From Paraburkholderia sp. BL21I4N1 (GTDB lineage Bacteria > Pseudomonadota > Gammaproteobacteria > Burkholderiales > Burkholderiaceae), in assembly GCF_002973525.1 (NCBI RefSeq), contig NZ_PVEN01000001.1:248001-312000 (forward strand): a stretch of 64,000 bases of DNA, in the 5' to 3' direction. The notes below the pieces were generated by a model. It worked only from the letters and a program-made list of their open reading frames with translations. It made no database searches and was not told where the DNA came from. The first letter of the stretch is position 1, and each line of letters starts with the position of its first letter. This document shows, piece by piece, positions 9,235-16,959 of this stretch. Both the position numbers and the translations under genes were made by a program.

Positions 9235-10092
9235 ATGAACACGACAGCTTTGATTGCGGAAGACGAGGCGCTGCTGGCCGCCAATCTGCAAGCCGAATTA
9301 CTCAGGTTGTGGCCTGATCTGGAGATCGTCGCCAGTGTCGGCGACGGCGAGAGCGCGGCGGAACAGGCGCTGACGTTGCAGCCCGATATTCTGTTCCTCG
9401 ATATCCGCATGCCGGGTATGACGGGCTTGGAGTGCGCCGAAGCGCTGACCGAAGATTGGCCCGAAGACGGCAAGCGGTTCCCGCTGATCGTGTTCGTGAC
9501 CGCGTACGACCAATATGCGCTGCAGGCATTCGAGCGCTCGGCCTTCGACTATGTGCTGAAACCGGTACAGACCGAGCGCCTCGCGAAAACCTGCGCGCGT
9601 CTGCAAGAGCGCTTGCAAGACCGTTTGCAAGACCGCCTGGAGGACCGCCTGGAGGACCGCAAGCCGCCGCAAGTCGCGGTCGCTTCGCTCAATGCCGTTG
9701 TCGATCAGATGCGCGAACTGCTTGCCGCCGGTCAACCGGAATCGTCGCGCAGAGTGCCTGCCGCGGCGCCATTGCGCGTGATTCAGGCGAGCGCCGGGAA
9801 CACCATCACGATGGTTCCCATCGACGACATTGTTTTCTTCGAAGCCGCCGACAAATACATTCGTGTCGTGACGGCGGATCGCGAGCATCTGATCCGGCTG
9901 TCGTTGCGGGAACTGTTGCCGCAACTCGACCCGCAGCAGTTCTGGCAGATCCACCGTGGCGCCGTGGTGCGCTGCGAAGCCATCCAGACCGCCCAGCGGG
10001 ACGATGCGGGCAAATTGACGCTGACTTTGCGCGGCAATCCGACCCGGCTGGTCGTTAGCCGCTTGTACGCCCATTTGTTCAGGGGAATGTAA
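9235..10092 (+). CDS. LytTR-family response regulator
   Basis: The 285-aa protein has a receiver domain (acidic pocket E9-D10, phospho-acceptor Asp56 in FLDIRMPGMTG, Lys109 in YVLKP), a helical linker, and a C-terminal LytTR DNA-binding domain (about 175-285, with IDDIVFFEAADKYIRVVTAD and FWQIHRGAVV). LytTR proteins bind short direct repeats and often control surface, toxin or peptide-signal genes. The linker is built of a perfect four-residue repeat (9601-9660). The two genes immediately downstream on the same strand encode small secreted cysteine peptides, which are candidate targets. Confidence 0.92.
   Translation: MNTTALIAEDEALLAANLQAELLRLWPDLEIVASVGDGESAAEQALTLQPDILFLDIRMPGMTGLECAEALTEDWPEDGKRFPLIVFVTAYDQYALQAFERSAFDYVLKPVQTERLAKTCARLQERLQDRLQDRLEDRLEDRKPPQVAVASLNAVVDQMRELLAAGQPESSRRVPAAAPLRVIQASAGNTITMVPIDDIVFFEAADKYIRVVTADREHLIRLSLRELLPQLDPQQFWQIHRGAVVRCEAIQTAQRDDAGKLTLTLRGNPTRLVVSRLYAHLFRGM
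9601..9660 (+). repeat. Five 12-bp in-frame repeats in the LytTR regulator linker
   Basis: Five consecutive 12-bp units encode LQER-LQDR-LQDR-LEDR-LEDR. The last two units are identical and the second and third differ at one base. They extend the helix between receiver and LytTR domains with alternating charged residues. Copy-number change would alter linker length by four residues without a frameshift. Confidence 0.9.
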
Positions 10093-10314
10093 GGTTCGGG
10101 CTGTTTGATCGACAAAAAAATAAGTGGGAATAAAGCGGCGATTCGATATGTTTACCCTTGCATGGACGGCGAAAAACACCAACGCCGCGAACGAGGGCAC
10201 AAGGGCGGAAGGAGTGCCTTCGCCTCGCGAGTAGTACGCAGCGGTAAGCGAGCGAGGAGGTTTTATCAATCACGCAGATAGGTATATTCAATCTCTGACT
10301 AGTTAGGCATCCAG

Positions 10315-10464
10315 ATGAAAGCAAAACTCTTTATCGTTCTCGCGCTGGTCGTCGCTGCCTCGGCCGGCGTCATGACACCGGCTTCGGCGAAGGAAGTCGC
10401 TCACACGAAAACGCAGCAGTGCGTCGGCCCCGCAGGTTACTGCACGCCTTACTTTGGTAGCTAA
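10315..10464 (+). CDS. 49-aa secreted peptide precursor with C-terminal CVGPxxYCxxYFGS motif
   Basis: The ATG at 10315 opens a 49-codon frame. Residues 1-25 form a clean signal peptide (MKAKLFIVLALVVAASAG, ending ASA before KEV), leaving a 24-residue mature peptide whose tail is CVGPAGYCTPYFGS. The two cysteines are separated by six residues and could form a disulfide loop. The following secreted protein (10529-10879) ends in almost the same 14 residues. The leader has no strong ribosome-binding site directly before the ATG. It lies 222 bases after the LytTR regulator, and the intervening DNA contains a hairpin at 10205-10224. The family is not one I can name. Confidence 0.75.
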   Translation: MKAKLFIVLALVVAASAGVMTPASAKEVAHTKTQQCVGPAGYCTPYFGS

Positions 10465-10528
10465 CGTATCAACTTCACTGGGGCAATCGTTGCCCGTTAA
10501 TTCACTACGTCTTAAAGGAAACTGAATC

Positions 10529-10879
10529 ATGAAAAACGCTCTCGTTTGTTTCGCTCTCGCCGCTGGCGCATTGGCTACCCCTGTTCTCAGCTTCGCTCAA
10601 TCGAATGCGCCGGTGACGCGCGCTGAAGTGCGTGCTGACCTGGTCCGTGTCGAACAGGCTGGCTATAACCCGTCAACCAGCGACGACGCCACCTACCCTG
10701 CGGACATTCAGGCAGCCGAGGCGAAAATTGCCGCGCAAGACACGCAGCAAACGACGCAATCTTCGTACGGCGGTGTGGCTCAGAACGGCAGCTCTTCGTC
10801 TGGGCGACCTGTGCATATGACGATGAACGCCGGTTGTGTGGGCCCGGTCAGCTACTGCAATCTGTACTTTGGTAGCTGA
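10529..10879 (+). CDS. DUF4148 secreted protein with the same C-terminal cysteine motif
   Basis: The 116-aa protein has a signal peptide (MKNALVCFALAAGALATPVL, cleavage near SFAQ), then the DUF4148 signature TRAEVRADLVRVEQAGYNP and YPADIQAAEAKIAAQ. A Gln/Ser/Gly-rich spacer follows, and finally CVGPVSYCNLYFGS at the extreme C-terminus. DUF4148 proteins are frequent in Burkholderiaceae and their function is unknown. AAAGGAAA precedes the ATG. The gene is 64 bases after the 49-aa peptide gene and is closed by a hairpin at 10894-10926, so the two probably share a transcript. Confidence 0.88.
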   Translation: MKNALVCFALAAGALATPVLSFAQSNAPVTRAEVRADLVRVEQAGYNPSTSDDATYPADIQAAEAKIAAQDTQQTTQSSYGGVAQNGSSSSGRPVHMTMNAGCVGPVSYCNLYFGS

Positions 10880-10893
10880 ATAGTGCGCACGGA

Positions 10894-10926
10894 GGATCCT
10901 GCTGCAGAGCCGGGTGAGCAGGATCC
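10894..10926 (+). terminator. Hairpin terminator after the DUF4148 gene
   Basis: A perfect 10-bp inverted repeat (GGATCCTGCT and AGCAGGATCC) with a 13-base loop lies 14 bases after the stop codon. The run that follows is only GTCAAAATTTC, so termination may be weak. Confidence 0.6.
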
Positions 10927-11099
10927 GTCAAAATTTCTCCGCTACGCCACCACGTAGTTTCAAAGCTTTACTTCAAGTTATCTCGCATAACATTCGTAAG
11001 ACATATAAAGATCCTGTATCGCGTGCCGATATAGTGATTGATAAAGCGGATGTCGGCCGGACGTCCTCTACACATACCAGGAAATAAGGCACGCTCGAT

Positions 11100-12653
11100 A
11101 TGACCACGTTGTCGTCGTTGAACGCACTTCCAGCACTGGCAGTGACGCCGCTATCGAACGCAAGCGCAAGCGTTGCTTCCGTGAGCGCCACTGCTTCACA
11201 AGAATCGGTCACGGCAGCCGCCTCGACCATCGTGACGATTCCGTCGATGATTGGCGTCGACGCCCCCGTGGTTTACACGCCAGAGGGCAAACTGGCGAAC
11301 GTAGCGCCGACCGTCACGTGGGCTCGAAGCAGCACGGATGCCGTGACTATGGCGATGGCGGGTAATTACATGTCGCAGTCCATCTCCGGTCAGTTCTCTG
11401 GCCTCGGGAGCGCGCTGCTGGATCGTTTCAAAACGACGGGCAACGATTTCTCGCAATCGGTCAATGTTGCATCGACCGGTGGCGTCAGCGGCCTGGAACA
11501 ATCGGCACAAAGTCCGCAAGGCGATATCAAGCTGACGGTTAAAACCGCGAGCGGCGTAGAGGTGGATATTGCACTGGATAGCAGCGGCGGCACACTCTCC
11601 GTCAGCATGCATAGCAGTGGCAAACTCAGCGATGCCGAGCGCAGCGCGCTGGCGAAAATGGCCGACGGTTTTCAGCACGCAATCGACGGCCTTAGTGCGG
11701 TACCGCCCACTGTCGATCTCAGCGGTCTGATGGACACGGATCCGGCGGTGCTGTCTTCGGTGAGGTTGCAATTCAACGTCACGAATGACGGGCCAAACAA
11801 TCTGGCGGTCGATTTTTCCACGAGCAGCGCCGCCCGAACCCTGAGTATCTCGGGCGCGGCGGGCAAGATGAACGTCGATGTCGACACCAGCAATTCCACG
11901 CTGTGGGGCTCGGACGCGCAGCGCAACCAGGCCATTGCAAGCTATCTGAAGCAGATCGACAATGCGACCGCGCGTGGTCACGGTAACGCGGCGTTGATGA
12001 GCATGTTCAAAGATGCGTTCGCGCAGATGAACAGCAGTGACGGAACGCCGTCGCAACAACTCGCCGGCACGGCTTACGCCCCCTGGCTGGCCCAATCGGA
12101 TCACGCTATGTTGACGGGCCTCGCCGATTTCAGCGCGTCGGTTACCGAAACGCCGGTGTCGTCGAATCCGTTCCGTTTAGGCGAGGTGGATGCATTCTCG
12201 TATCAGCTATCGCAAAGCACCCGCAGCGAAGGCAATCTGCTGAAGGGCACGATCTCGCAAACCCAGCAATCGCATCTGAGCGCGAGCTATCACCAGGCGC
12301 TTACGGGAACGGGTGCGCCATTACTCAACACGTCGAAGTCATCGCAGAGTTACTACTACATGCAGATCAACGACGACGCCGACAGCACCACCCAGATCGC
12401 CACTGAAAAGGGCAAGTTGCTAAGTGCGTCGTTGAGCCAGTCGTCGAGTCAATCGACGCGTCAATCCGAATACGTGCGAGGTGTGCTGGTTTCGGATGTG
12501 ACCACGCCTTCCAGTTCATCGCAGTCGAAAGATTTGCTGGCGTTGTTGAAGCCGCTATTCGAAGGCGGACAGGCGGAACGGAACAGCGACTCGTGGCAGC
12601 AGGCGTTGACGGGGATACACAGCATGGTTCTGCTGGGGGCGACGACGAATTGA
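11100..12653 (+). CDS. Large Ser/Thr/Ala-rich protein of unknown function
   Basis: The 517-aa protein has no signal peptide, membrane segment or motif that I recognise. The first 45 residues are very Ala/Ser/Val-rich. The rest is rich in Ser, Gln and Asp with short beta-prone stretches (GDIKLTVKTASGVEVDIALD, LSVSMHSSGKLSDAERSALA) and a Ser/Gln-rich zone near residues 440-480 (SLSQSSSQSTRQSE). The style recalls surface or type-secreted proteins such as flagellin-like or export-substrate N-termini, but this is only an impression. AAGG precedes the ATG. A very strong hairpin follows the stop. Confidence 0.7.
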   Translation: MTTLSSLNALPALAVTPLSNASASVASVSATASQESVTAAASTIVTIPSMIGVDAPVVYTPEGKLANVAPTVTWARSSTDAVTMAMAGNYMSQSISGQFSGLGSALLDRFKTTGNDFSQSVNVASTGGVSGLEQSAQSPQGDIKLTVKTASGVEVDIALDSSGGTLSVSMHSSGKLSDAERSALAKMADGFQHAIDGLSAVPPTVDLSGLMDTDPAVLSSVRLQFNVTNDGPNNLAVDFSTSSAARTLSISGAAGKMNVDVDTSNSTLWGSDAQRNQAIASYLKQIDNATARGHGNAALMSMFKDAFAQMNSSDGTPSQQLAGTAYAPWLAQSDHAMLTGLADFSASVTETPVSSNPFRLGEVDAFSYQLSQSTRSEGNLLKGTISQTQQSHLSASYHQALTGTGAPLLNTSKSSQSYYYMQINDDADSTTQIATEKGKLLSASLSQSSSQSTRQSEYVRGVLVSDVTTPSSSSQSKDLLALLKPLFEGGQAERNSDSWQQALTGIHSMVLLGATTN

Positions 12654-12665
12654 AGTCGATGCGAG

Positions 12666-12698
12666 CGTGGCTGGTGACCGGCAAGGTCACCAGCCACG
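12666..12698. terminator. Perfect 14-bp hairpin between the orphan gene and the pit pseudogene
   Basis: Arms CGTGGCTGGTGACC and GGTCACCAGCCACG are perfect complements around a five-base loop. The hairpin starts 13 bases after the stop at 12653. It has no T-run on either side. One arm is the decayed 3' end of the phosphate transporter (encoding TWLVTLP), so the other arm looks like an inverted duplication. Confidence 0.5.
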
Positions 12699-13109
12699 TG
12701 AGCACAATGCGCACCAGCATTCCGCGCTGCAGGCCTTGACCGCCTGCGGCCATTGTTCTGGCGATGCCGGACATGATGATGTGGGTCGTACTCAACGGCA
12801 GGCCAGTCAACCCCGCAGTGCCGATCAGCAGCGAGCCGACCAGTTCGGTGCTGGCGCCTTGCCCCGGCGTCATGTGTTGTTTGCCCAGCCGTTCACCGAG
12901 CGTGCGAACCACTCGCCGATAAAATTCATCAACCCGGACCAGACCATCGCCTGAGCCGGTTTCAACGATTGCGTGTAGATGACCGTCGCGACGGCATTGG
13001 AAGAGTCGTGAAAATCGTTGGTCGATTCGAATGCGAGGACCATGACGACGCATATCACCAGTGGGGAAAAATTCGCGGATGTCGGCCAGTTGCTCCGTGA
13101 ATGCGAGCC
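12667..13109 (-). pseudogene. pit: Collapsed PiT-family inorganic phosphate transporter
   Basis: Read on the minus strand, 13058-12910 gives an N-terminal PiT segment (FESTNDFHDSSNAVATVIYT, then SLKPAQAMVWSGLMNFIG). It is joined out of frame to a C-terminal PiT segment (GASTELVGSLLIGTAGLTGL, PLSTTHIIMSGIARTMAAG, VLTWLVTLPVT). The normal transporter has some 350 more residues between these blocks, so there is a large internal deletion plus a frameshift near 12905. An in-frame stop at 13110-13112 removes the true N-terminus, and the C-terminal end is also cut. The conserved STTH motif survives, which suggests recent decay. Confidence 0.85.
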
Positions 13110-13343
13110 TTAAAAAATAGTCGGCGGTTATGACAATTTAAAGTCAGCCTCCGATCGGTGCGATGCGCTTGATTTCCGCTGATACCTCGTGTGTTCAATG
13201 CTGCCGGTGTTGAATAGTGTGCTCCTCCCTTCTTTGCCTTCGATCGGACACTTTTCCGACACGCGTGTGTCGTAACGTTCTATGTCTGCAACGAACACCG
13301 TTGCCTGCCAGATTCCCGACCGATCAGTTTGAAAGAGGCGCAC

Positions 13344-14807
13344 ATGCCGGCAAAACGCGAGTCGAAGAAGAGTGAACAGAAGGACAGCGACAAGAAAGCG
13401 AAGCGAAAGGCGCCGCGTGAAGGCAAGGCGGCGGCTCGTTCGGACGCGTCGACTGCTACGGCCGCGCCTGTGCCTCAGCCGGGCAGTATCGACGCACCTG
13501 TCACGCTGCGCGAGCGCGCGCTGACACATCCCGTGTTTGCTCAGCCGCAACCGACGGCCGACCCGACTGTGTTCCGCATTCCTCATCCATCGGACGACGC
13601 GGCGTACAAAGAGATCGATAAACTCAATGCGGAACACAAGCTCTTTCCGCTGCCGTTTCCCGCGCCGCGCGGCGGCGTCGAGCCGCAACTATCGCTGGCC
13701 GAGGTGTTTGGCGGCAATTCTGGTGCGATCGATACGGTAACGGTGTCGGGACAACTCGTCTTTCACGCGCTCGGCGATTGCGGCAACACAACGGGGCCCG
13801 CCACGCAGAATGAAGTCGCCGACAAAATGACGGCTGACTTCGCCGAGCCGAACGCGGCCGAGATCCCGCAGTTCGCGCTGCTACTCGGCGATGTGGTCTA
13901 CAGTTTCGGCGAGAGCAAGTACTACTACGATCAGTTTTACGAGCCCTATCGCAACTATCCGGCGCCGATTCTTGCATGCGCGGGCAACCACGACGGTATG
14001 GTCTCGCCCGAGGCACATGCAAAAAGTCTCGCGGCATTTCTGCGTAACTTCTGCGCACAAGATTTCGTCGTGACGCCGGAGGCGGGTGGTTTAACGCGTA
14101 CCGCGCAAATACAGCCCGGCGTGTTCTTTACGTTCGAGGCGCCGTTCGTGCGTGTGCTGGTGATCTACAGCAATACGCTGGAAGACCCGGGTGTGATTTC
14201 GGACCCGCATATTGGGCGCAGCCAGCTCGACTATCTGGATGCCGCGCTCAAACGCGTGAAAGCGGAGAAATTCACGGGGGCGTTATTGATCGCCGATCAC
14301 CATCCGCCCTATTGCGCGGGCGGTCACGGGTCGAGTACCGCGATGTTGCAGCAGATCGATGAGATCTGCGAGGCCAATGGCGTTTGGCCGCATGCGTTTC
14401 TGTCCGGACACGCGCACAACTATCAGCGCTTCACACGCACCCGTCGCACGGACGGCACACAGATTCCCTACATTGTGTGCGGTAACGGTGGGCATGGACT
14501 GATCAAGCTGGTGCCGAGCGGCGCTGCGCCGATTCGCGCGCCACAGGTTTTGCAGGCGGCATCGGCGAATAGCGACCTGGTGGTGCTCGAGAACTATGAC
14601 GATACCAATTACGGTTATCTTCGGCTCGTCGTCACCGCTTCGCAATTACGCATTGAATACCATTCGGCTTCGGACGGTCTGACCGCAAAAGCGCCGAACG
14701 ACTACGTCGCGGTCGACCTCGGTGAGCGCAAGATCGCGCATTTCGTCGCGGTGGATATGGGCCGCCCGGGCGCCGCAAAAGCGGCCCGCGCCATGCTGAA
14801 GCGCTAA
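13344..14807 (+). CDS. Calcineurin-like metallophosphoesterase
   Basis: The 487-aa protein starts with a Lys-rich, probably disordered tail (about residues 1-35). It then shows all metallophosphoesterase blocks in order: ALGDCGN, LLLGDVVYSFG, CAGNHDG, ADHHPPYCAGG and SGHAHNYQRF, which supply the Asp, Asn and His ligands of a dinuclear metal centre. The GHAHNY ending resembles purple-acid-phosphatase-type enzymes. No signal peptide is seen, so a cytosolic location is likely. The frame opens at a TTG at 13329, but ATG 13344 has GAGG at correct spacing. The substrate is unknown. Confidence 0.88.
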   Translation: MPAKRESKKSEQKDSDKKAKRKAPREGKAAARSDASTATAAPVPQPGSIDAPVTLRERALTHPVFAQPQPTADPTVFRIPHPSDDAAYKEIDKLNAEHKLFPLPFPAPRGGVEPQLSLAEVFGGNSGAIDTVTVSGQLVFHALGDCGNTTGPATQNEVADKMTADFAEPNAAEIPQFALLLGDVVYSFGESKYYYDQFYEPYRNYPAPILACAGNHDGMVSPEAHAKSLAAFLRNFCAQDFVVTPEAGGLTRTAQIQPGVFFTFEAPFVRVLVIYSNTLEDPGVISDPHIGRSQLDYLDAALKRVKAEKFTGALLIADHHPPYCAGGHGSSTAMLQQIDEICEANGVWPHAFLSGHAHNYQRFTRTRRTDGTQIPYIVCGNGGHGLIKLVPSGAAPIRAPQVLQAASANSDLVVLENYDDTNYGYLRLVVTASQLRIEYHSASDGLTAKAPNDYVAVDLGERKIAHFVAVDMGRPGAAKAARAMLKR

Positions 14808-14890
14808 AGCATGGAGGCTCGTAGCCGCTTGCGACGGATAGCTCGCGTAATCGACTTTGTTCACCCAATGGCCTTGCCAGGGACACTCTC

Positions 14891-15889
14891 TTGACGAAGC
14901 CGCTTGCCTTCGGTGTAACCGTACTTCTTGCCATCGTGGGCGTCGTCTTTGCAATTGGCGCGCCGTTTCTGCTGGGTGTTCATGCCACGTTGGCCGGCCT
15001 GCAGGCGGCGTCGGCCCGTCTCATCGTCATGCTGGCGGCGAGCGCTTTCGTGAGTGCCGCCGCGAAGGCCGGCAAACAGCAGTTGATGCAAACGGCCCTG
15101 GGTCTTCGCATACGATTCCGGCGCACGCTCGCCATCACCTTCATTACCGACGCGGCGTTCCTCAGCTCTCCGTTTGGCGCCGCCGGATATGGCGTGAACC
15201 TCGGGCTGTTGCAACGTGCGGGCGCTTCATGGACGCAAGCCACCACCGTGGTGAGCGGCGATCAGGCACTCGACCTCGCGTTCTTCACCGTCGCGGTGCC
15301 CGTTTCGTTCGTGTCGTGCATCGGCCTGATCGCCGGGCTGATTACGCCGAAGTCCTTGCATATCGTGGCGGGTGCATCGATCGGTGCTGTCGCGCTAGCG
15401 TGCGCGATCTGGACCTGCCGGCGCAAACTCGCGGAGGGTGCGGGTGGCGCGATCAGGCGTGCTGGGATGCCGACACGTCCCCCCGCACGCTGGACGACAT
15501 TCGTCGCCAATGTGCGCGACGAATGGCGGCATCTGCTATCGGGGTCGCGCTGGCGGCTCGGTGCATTGCTTGTACTGACAACGACGCAATGGCTGCTGCG
15601 TTATGGCGCGTTGTGGTTCATTCTGCTGGAACAGGGTTATTCGTTGCCGCCCGGTTTCGTGGTGGCCGTTCAGGCGCTGGTTTTGCACGCTGCGCTGTGG
15701 ACCGGTATTCCGGCCGGTGGTGGCGGCGGCGATCTTGGGCTCGCCGCCGCATTCGGCGGCTGGGTGCCGCATGCCGCAGTCGGGGCGGCACTCATACTGT
15801 GGCGTTTCGCGACGTTGTTCTGTCCTCTCGTGTTGGGCGCCATCGGCATGCTTGCCCTGGCGGTTGCACGTGTGAATAGACGGAGTTGA
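14891..15889 (+). CDS. UPF0104/lysylphosphatidylglycerol synthase TM-like membrane protein
   Basis: The 332-aa product has about eight membrane segments and the layout of the flippase-like half of MprF (PF03706 type): KAGKQQLMQTALGLRIRFRR, then TDAAFLSSPFGAAGYGVNLG and, near the end, WTGIPAGGGGGDLGLAAAF. It lacks the aminoacyl-transferase domain of true MprF. Such stand-alone proteins often accompany glycosyltransferases, and a family 2 enzyme is convergent 50 bases away. The start is taken as TTG with AGGGA eight bases upstream. Confidence 0.78.
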   Translation: MTKPLAFGVTVLLAIVGVVFAIGAPFLLGVHATLAGLQAASARLIVMLAASAFVSAAAKAGKQQLMQTALGLRIRFRRTLAITFITDAAFLSSPFGAAGYGVNLGLLQRAGASWTQATTVVSGDQALDLAFFTVAVPVSFVSCIGLIAGLITPKSLHIVAGASIGAVALACAIWTCRRKLAEGAGGAIRRAGMPTRPPARWTTFVANVRDEWRHLLSGSRWRLGALLVLTTTQWLLRYGALWFILLEQGYSLPPGFVVAVQALVLHAALWTGIPAGGGGGDLGLAAAFGGWVPHAAVGAALILWRFATLFCPLVLGAIGMLALAVARVNRRS

Positions 15890-15938
15890 ACGTCGCGCGT
15901 CGTGGCGAAGAAGCGGCATGCCGCGGAGATTCCACAGA

Positions 15939-16700
15939 CTACCGCGGACTATCGGGCGATCCTTTCATGCGTGTCGCGAAAGAAGCTCGTCCGTGGCGGA
16001 TGCGCAGTTGTAGCAATCGAACCGTCTGTGTAATCAATGCAAGCGGATAAACCGCTTTCAGCAGGTCGGCGATCATTCGCCATTCGGCGCGGACACCACG
16101 CCAATAGCCAAGCTTTTCGGTTTTGCGGGCCTGGGTCACATGAGGCCAGTGCGTCACCGCGATTCGCAAACGCCGCTCTATGATCAGTCGATTCATGAAC
16201 ACTTCGATCCCGAAGCGCGGTAACGCCTGGATTTGCTCAAGGGCCGCGTGCAGCAGCGCCTTCTTAACGACGCGTTCCCCGGAAACGAAATCGAGCCCGA
16301 TAGCGCGAAACAGCGTCAGGCTGTTCTGCCGCAGGCTGATGCTGACTTCCGCACGCCCTTTGAGCACGGGGGCCGCCAGCTCGCTGATATGCTCGGCGGC
16401 GAGCCCTTTCAGATCGGCGTCGAGCAGCATGAGCAGATCACCTTGTGCAGCGGCGATGCCATCTACCATTGCCGCGCTCTTGCCGCCATTCGCACCGCGC
16501 ACGATCAGGCGCACAGAGGGAAACTGTTTGACGATGTCGGCGGTGCCGTCGTTGGAACCGTCGTCGACGACAATGACCTCACCCAACGCGGGATGCACCG
16601 CGGCTACTGCGAGTACCTTTGCAATTCGTGGCGCTTCGTTATACGCGCAGATGATGCATGAAATGAACTGGGAATTGTAAGGGGACGGGCTGGCTGTCAT
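15939..16700 (-). CDS. Family 2 glycosyltransferase
   Basis: From ATG 16700 the product is about 253 aa. The GT-A core is clear: ISCIICAYNEAPRIAKVL, VIVVDDGSNDGTADIV, GANGGKSAAMVDG and the LLMLLDADLKGL metal-binding DxD. The C-terminal part carries a short amphipathic/hydrophobic stretch (MIADLLKAVYPLALITQTVR) but no multi-pass domain. It is likely to be a polyprenyl-phosphate or lipid glycosyltransferase working with the UPF0104 protein encoded opposite, though the acceptor is unknown. The frame is open to 16751; no strong ribosome-binding site decides the start. Confidence 0.85.
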   Translation of the reverse strand: MTASPSPYNSQFISCIICAYNEAPRIAKVLAVAAVHPALGEVIVVDDGSNDGTADIVKQFPSVRLIVRGANGGKSAAMVDGIAAAQGDLLMLLDADLKGLAAEHISELAAPVLKGRAEVSISLRQNSLTLFRAIGLDFVSGERVVKKALLHAALEQIQALPRFGIEVFMNRLIIERRLRIAVTHWPHVTQARKTEKLGYWRGVRAEWRMIADLLKAVYPLALITQTVRLLQLRIRHGRASFATRMKGSPDSPR

Positions 16701-16897
16701 AGTTGGGCAGAAGCCGCACCTTGGTCGCGGTAACGACCGCGCAAGGCGCAATGGAAGGGGCCGCGCCTGAGGGGGATCGCAGGCATGAGCGCTTGAGACG
16801 TCGCTCCATCATACGCGAGCCCCGGCTGTCTGGTTCGCTACGCACGAAGGAATACGTTGTATTCATTGCGACGAATTACTCTGCCCATGAGACATAC

Positions 16898-16920
16898 CAC
16901 GCGGGCGTGAAACCCGCGTG
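16898..16920 (-). terminator. Hairpin downstream of sfnG
   Basis: A perfect 8-bp inverted repeat (CACGCGGG and CCCGCGTG) with a seven-base loop lies 40 bases after the sfnG stop on the minus strand. There is no T-run, so it could be a weak terminator or mRNA-stabilising stem. Confidence 0.35.
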
Positions 16921-16959
16921 ATGTTGTGAAATATAGTCGACGGTGCCGGCACCACCGCA

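Noticed and set aside
10205..10224. Hairpin with GGCG/CGCC arms before the 49-aa peptide gene
   Set aside because: The stem has a bulge and no T-run, so I did not call it a terminator or a riboswitch.
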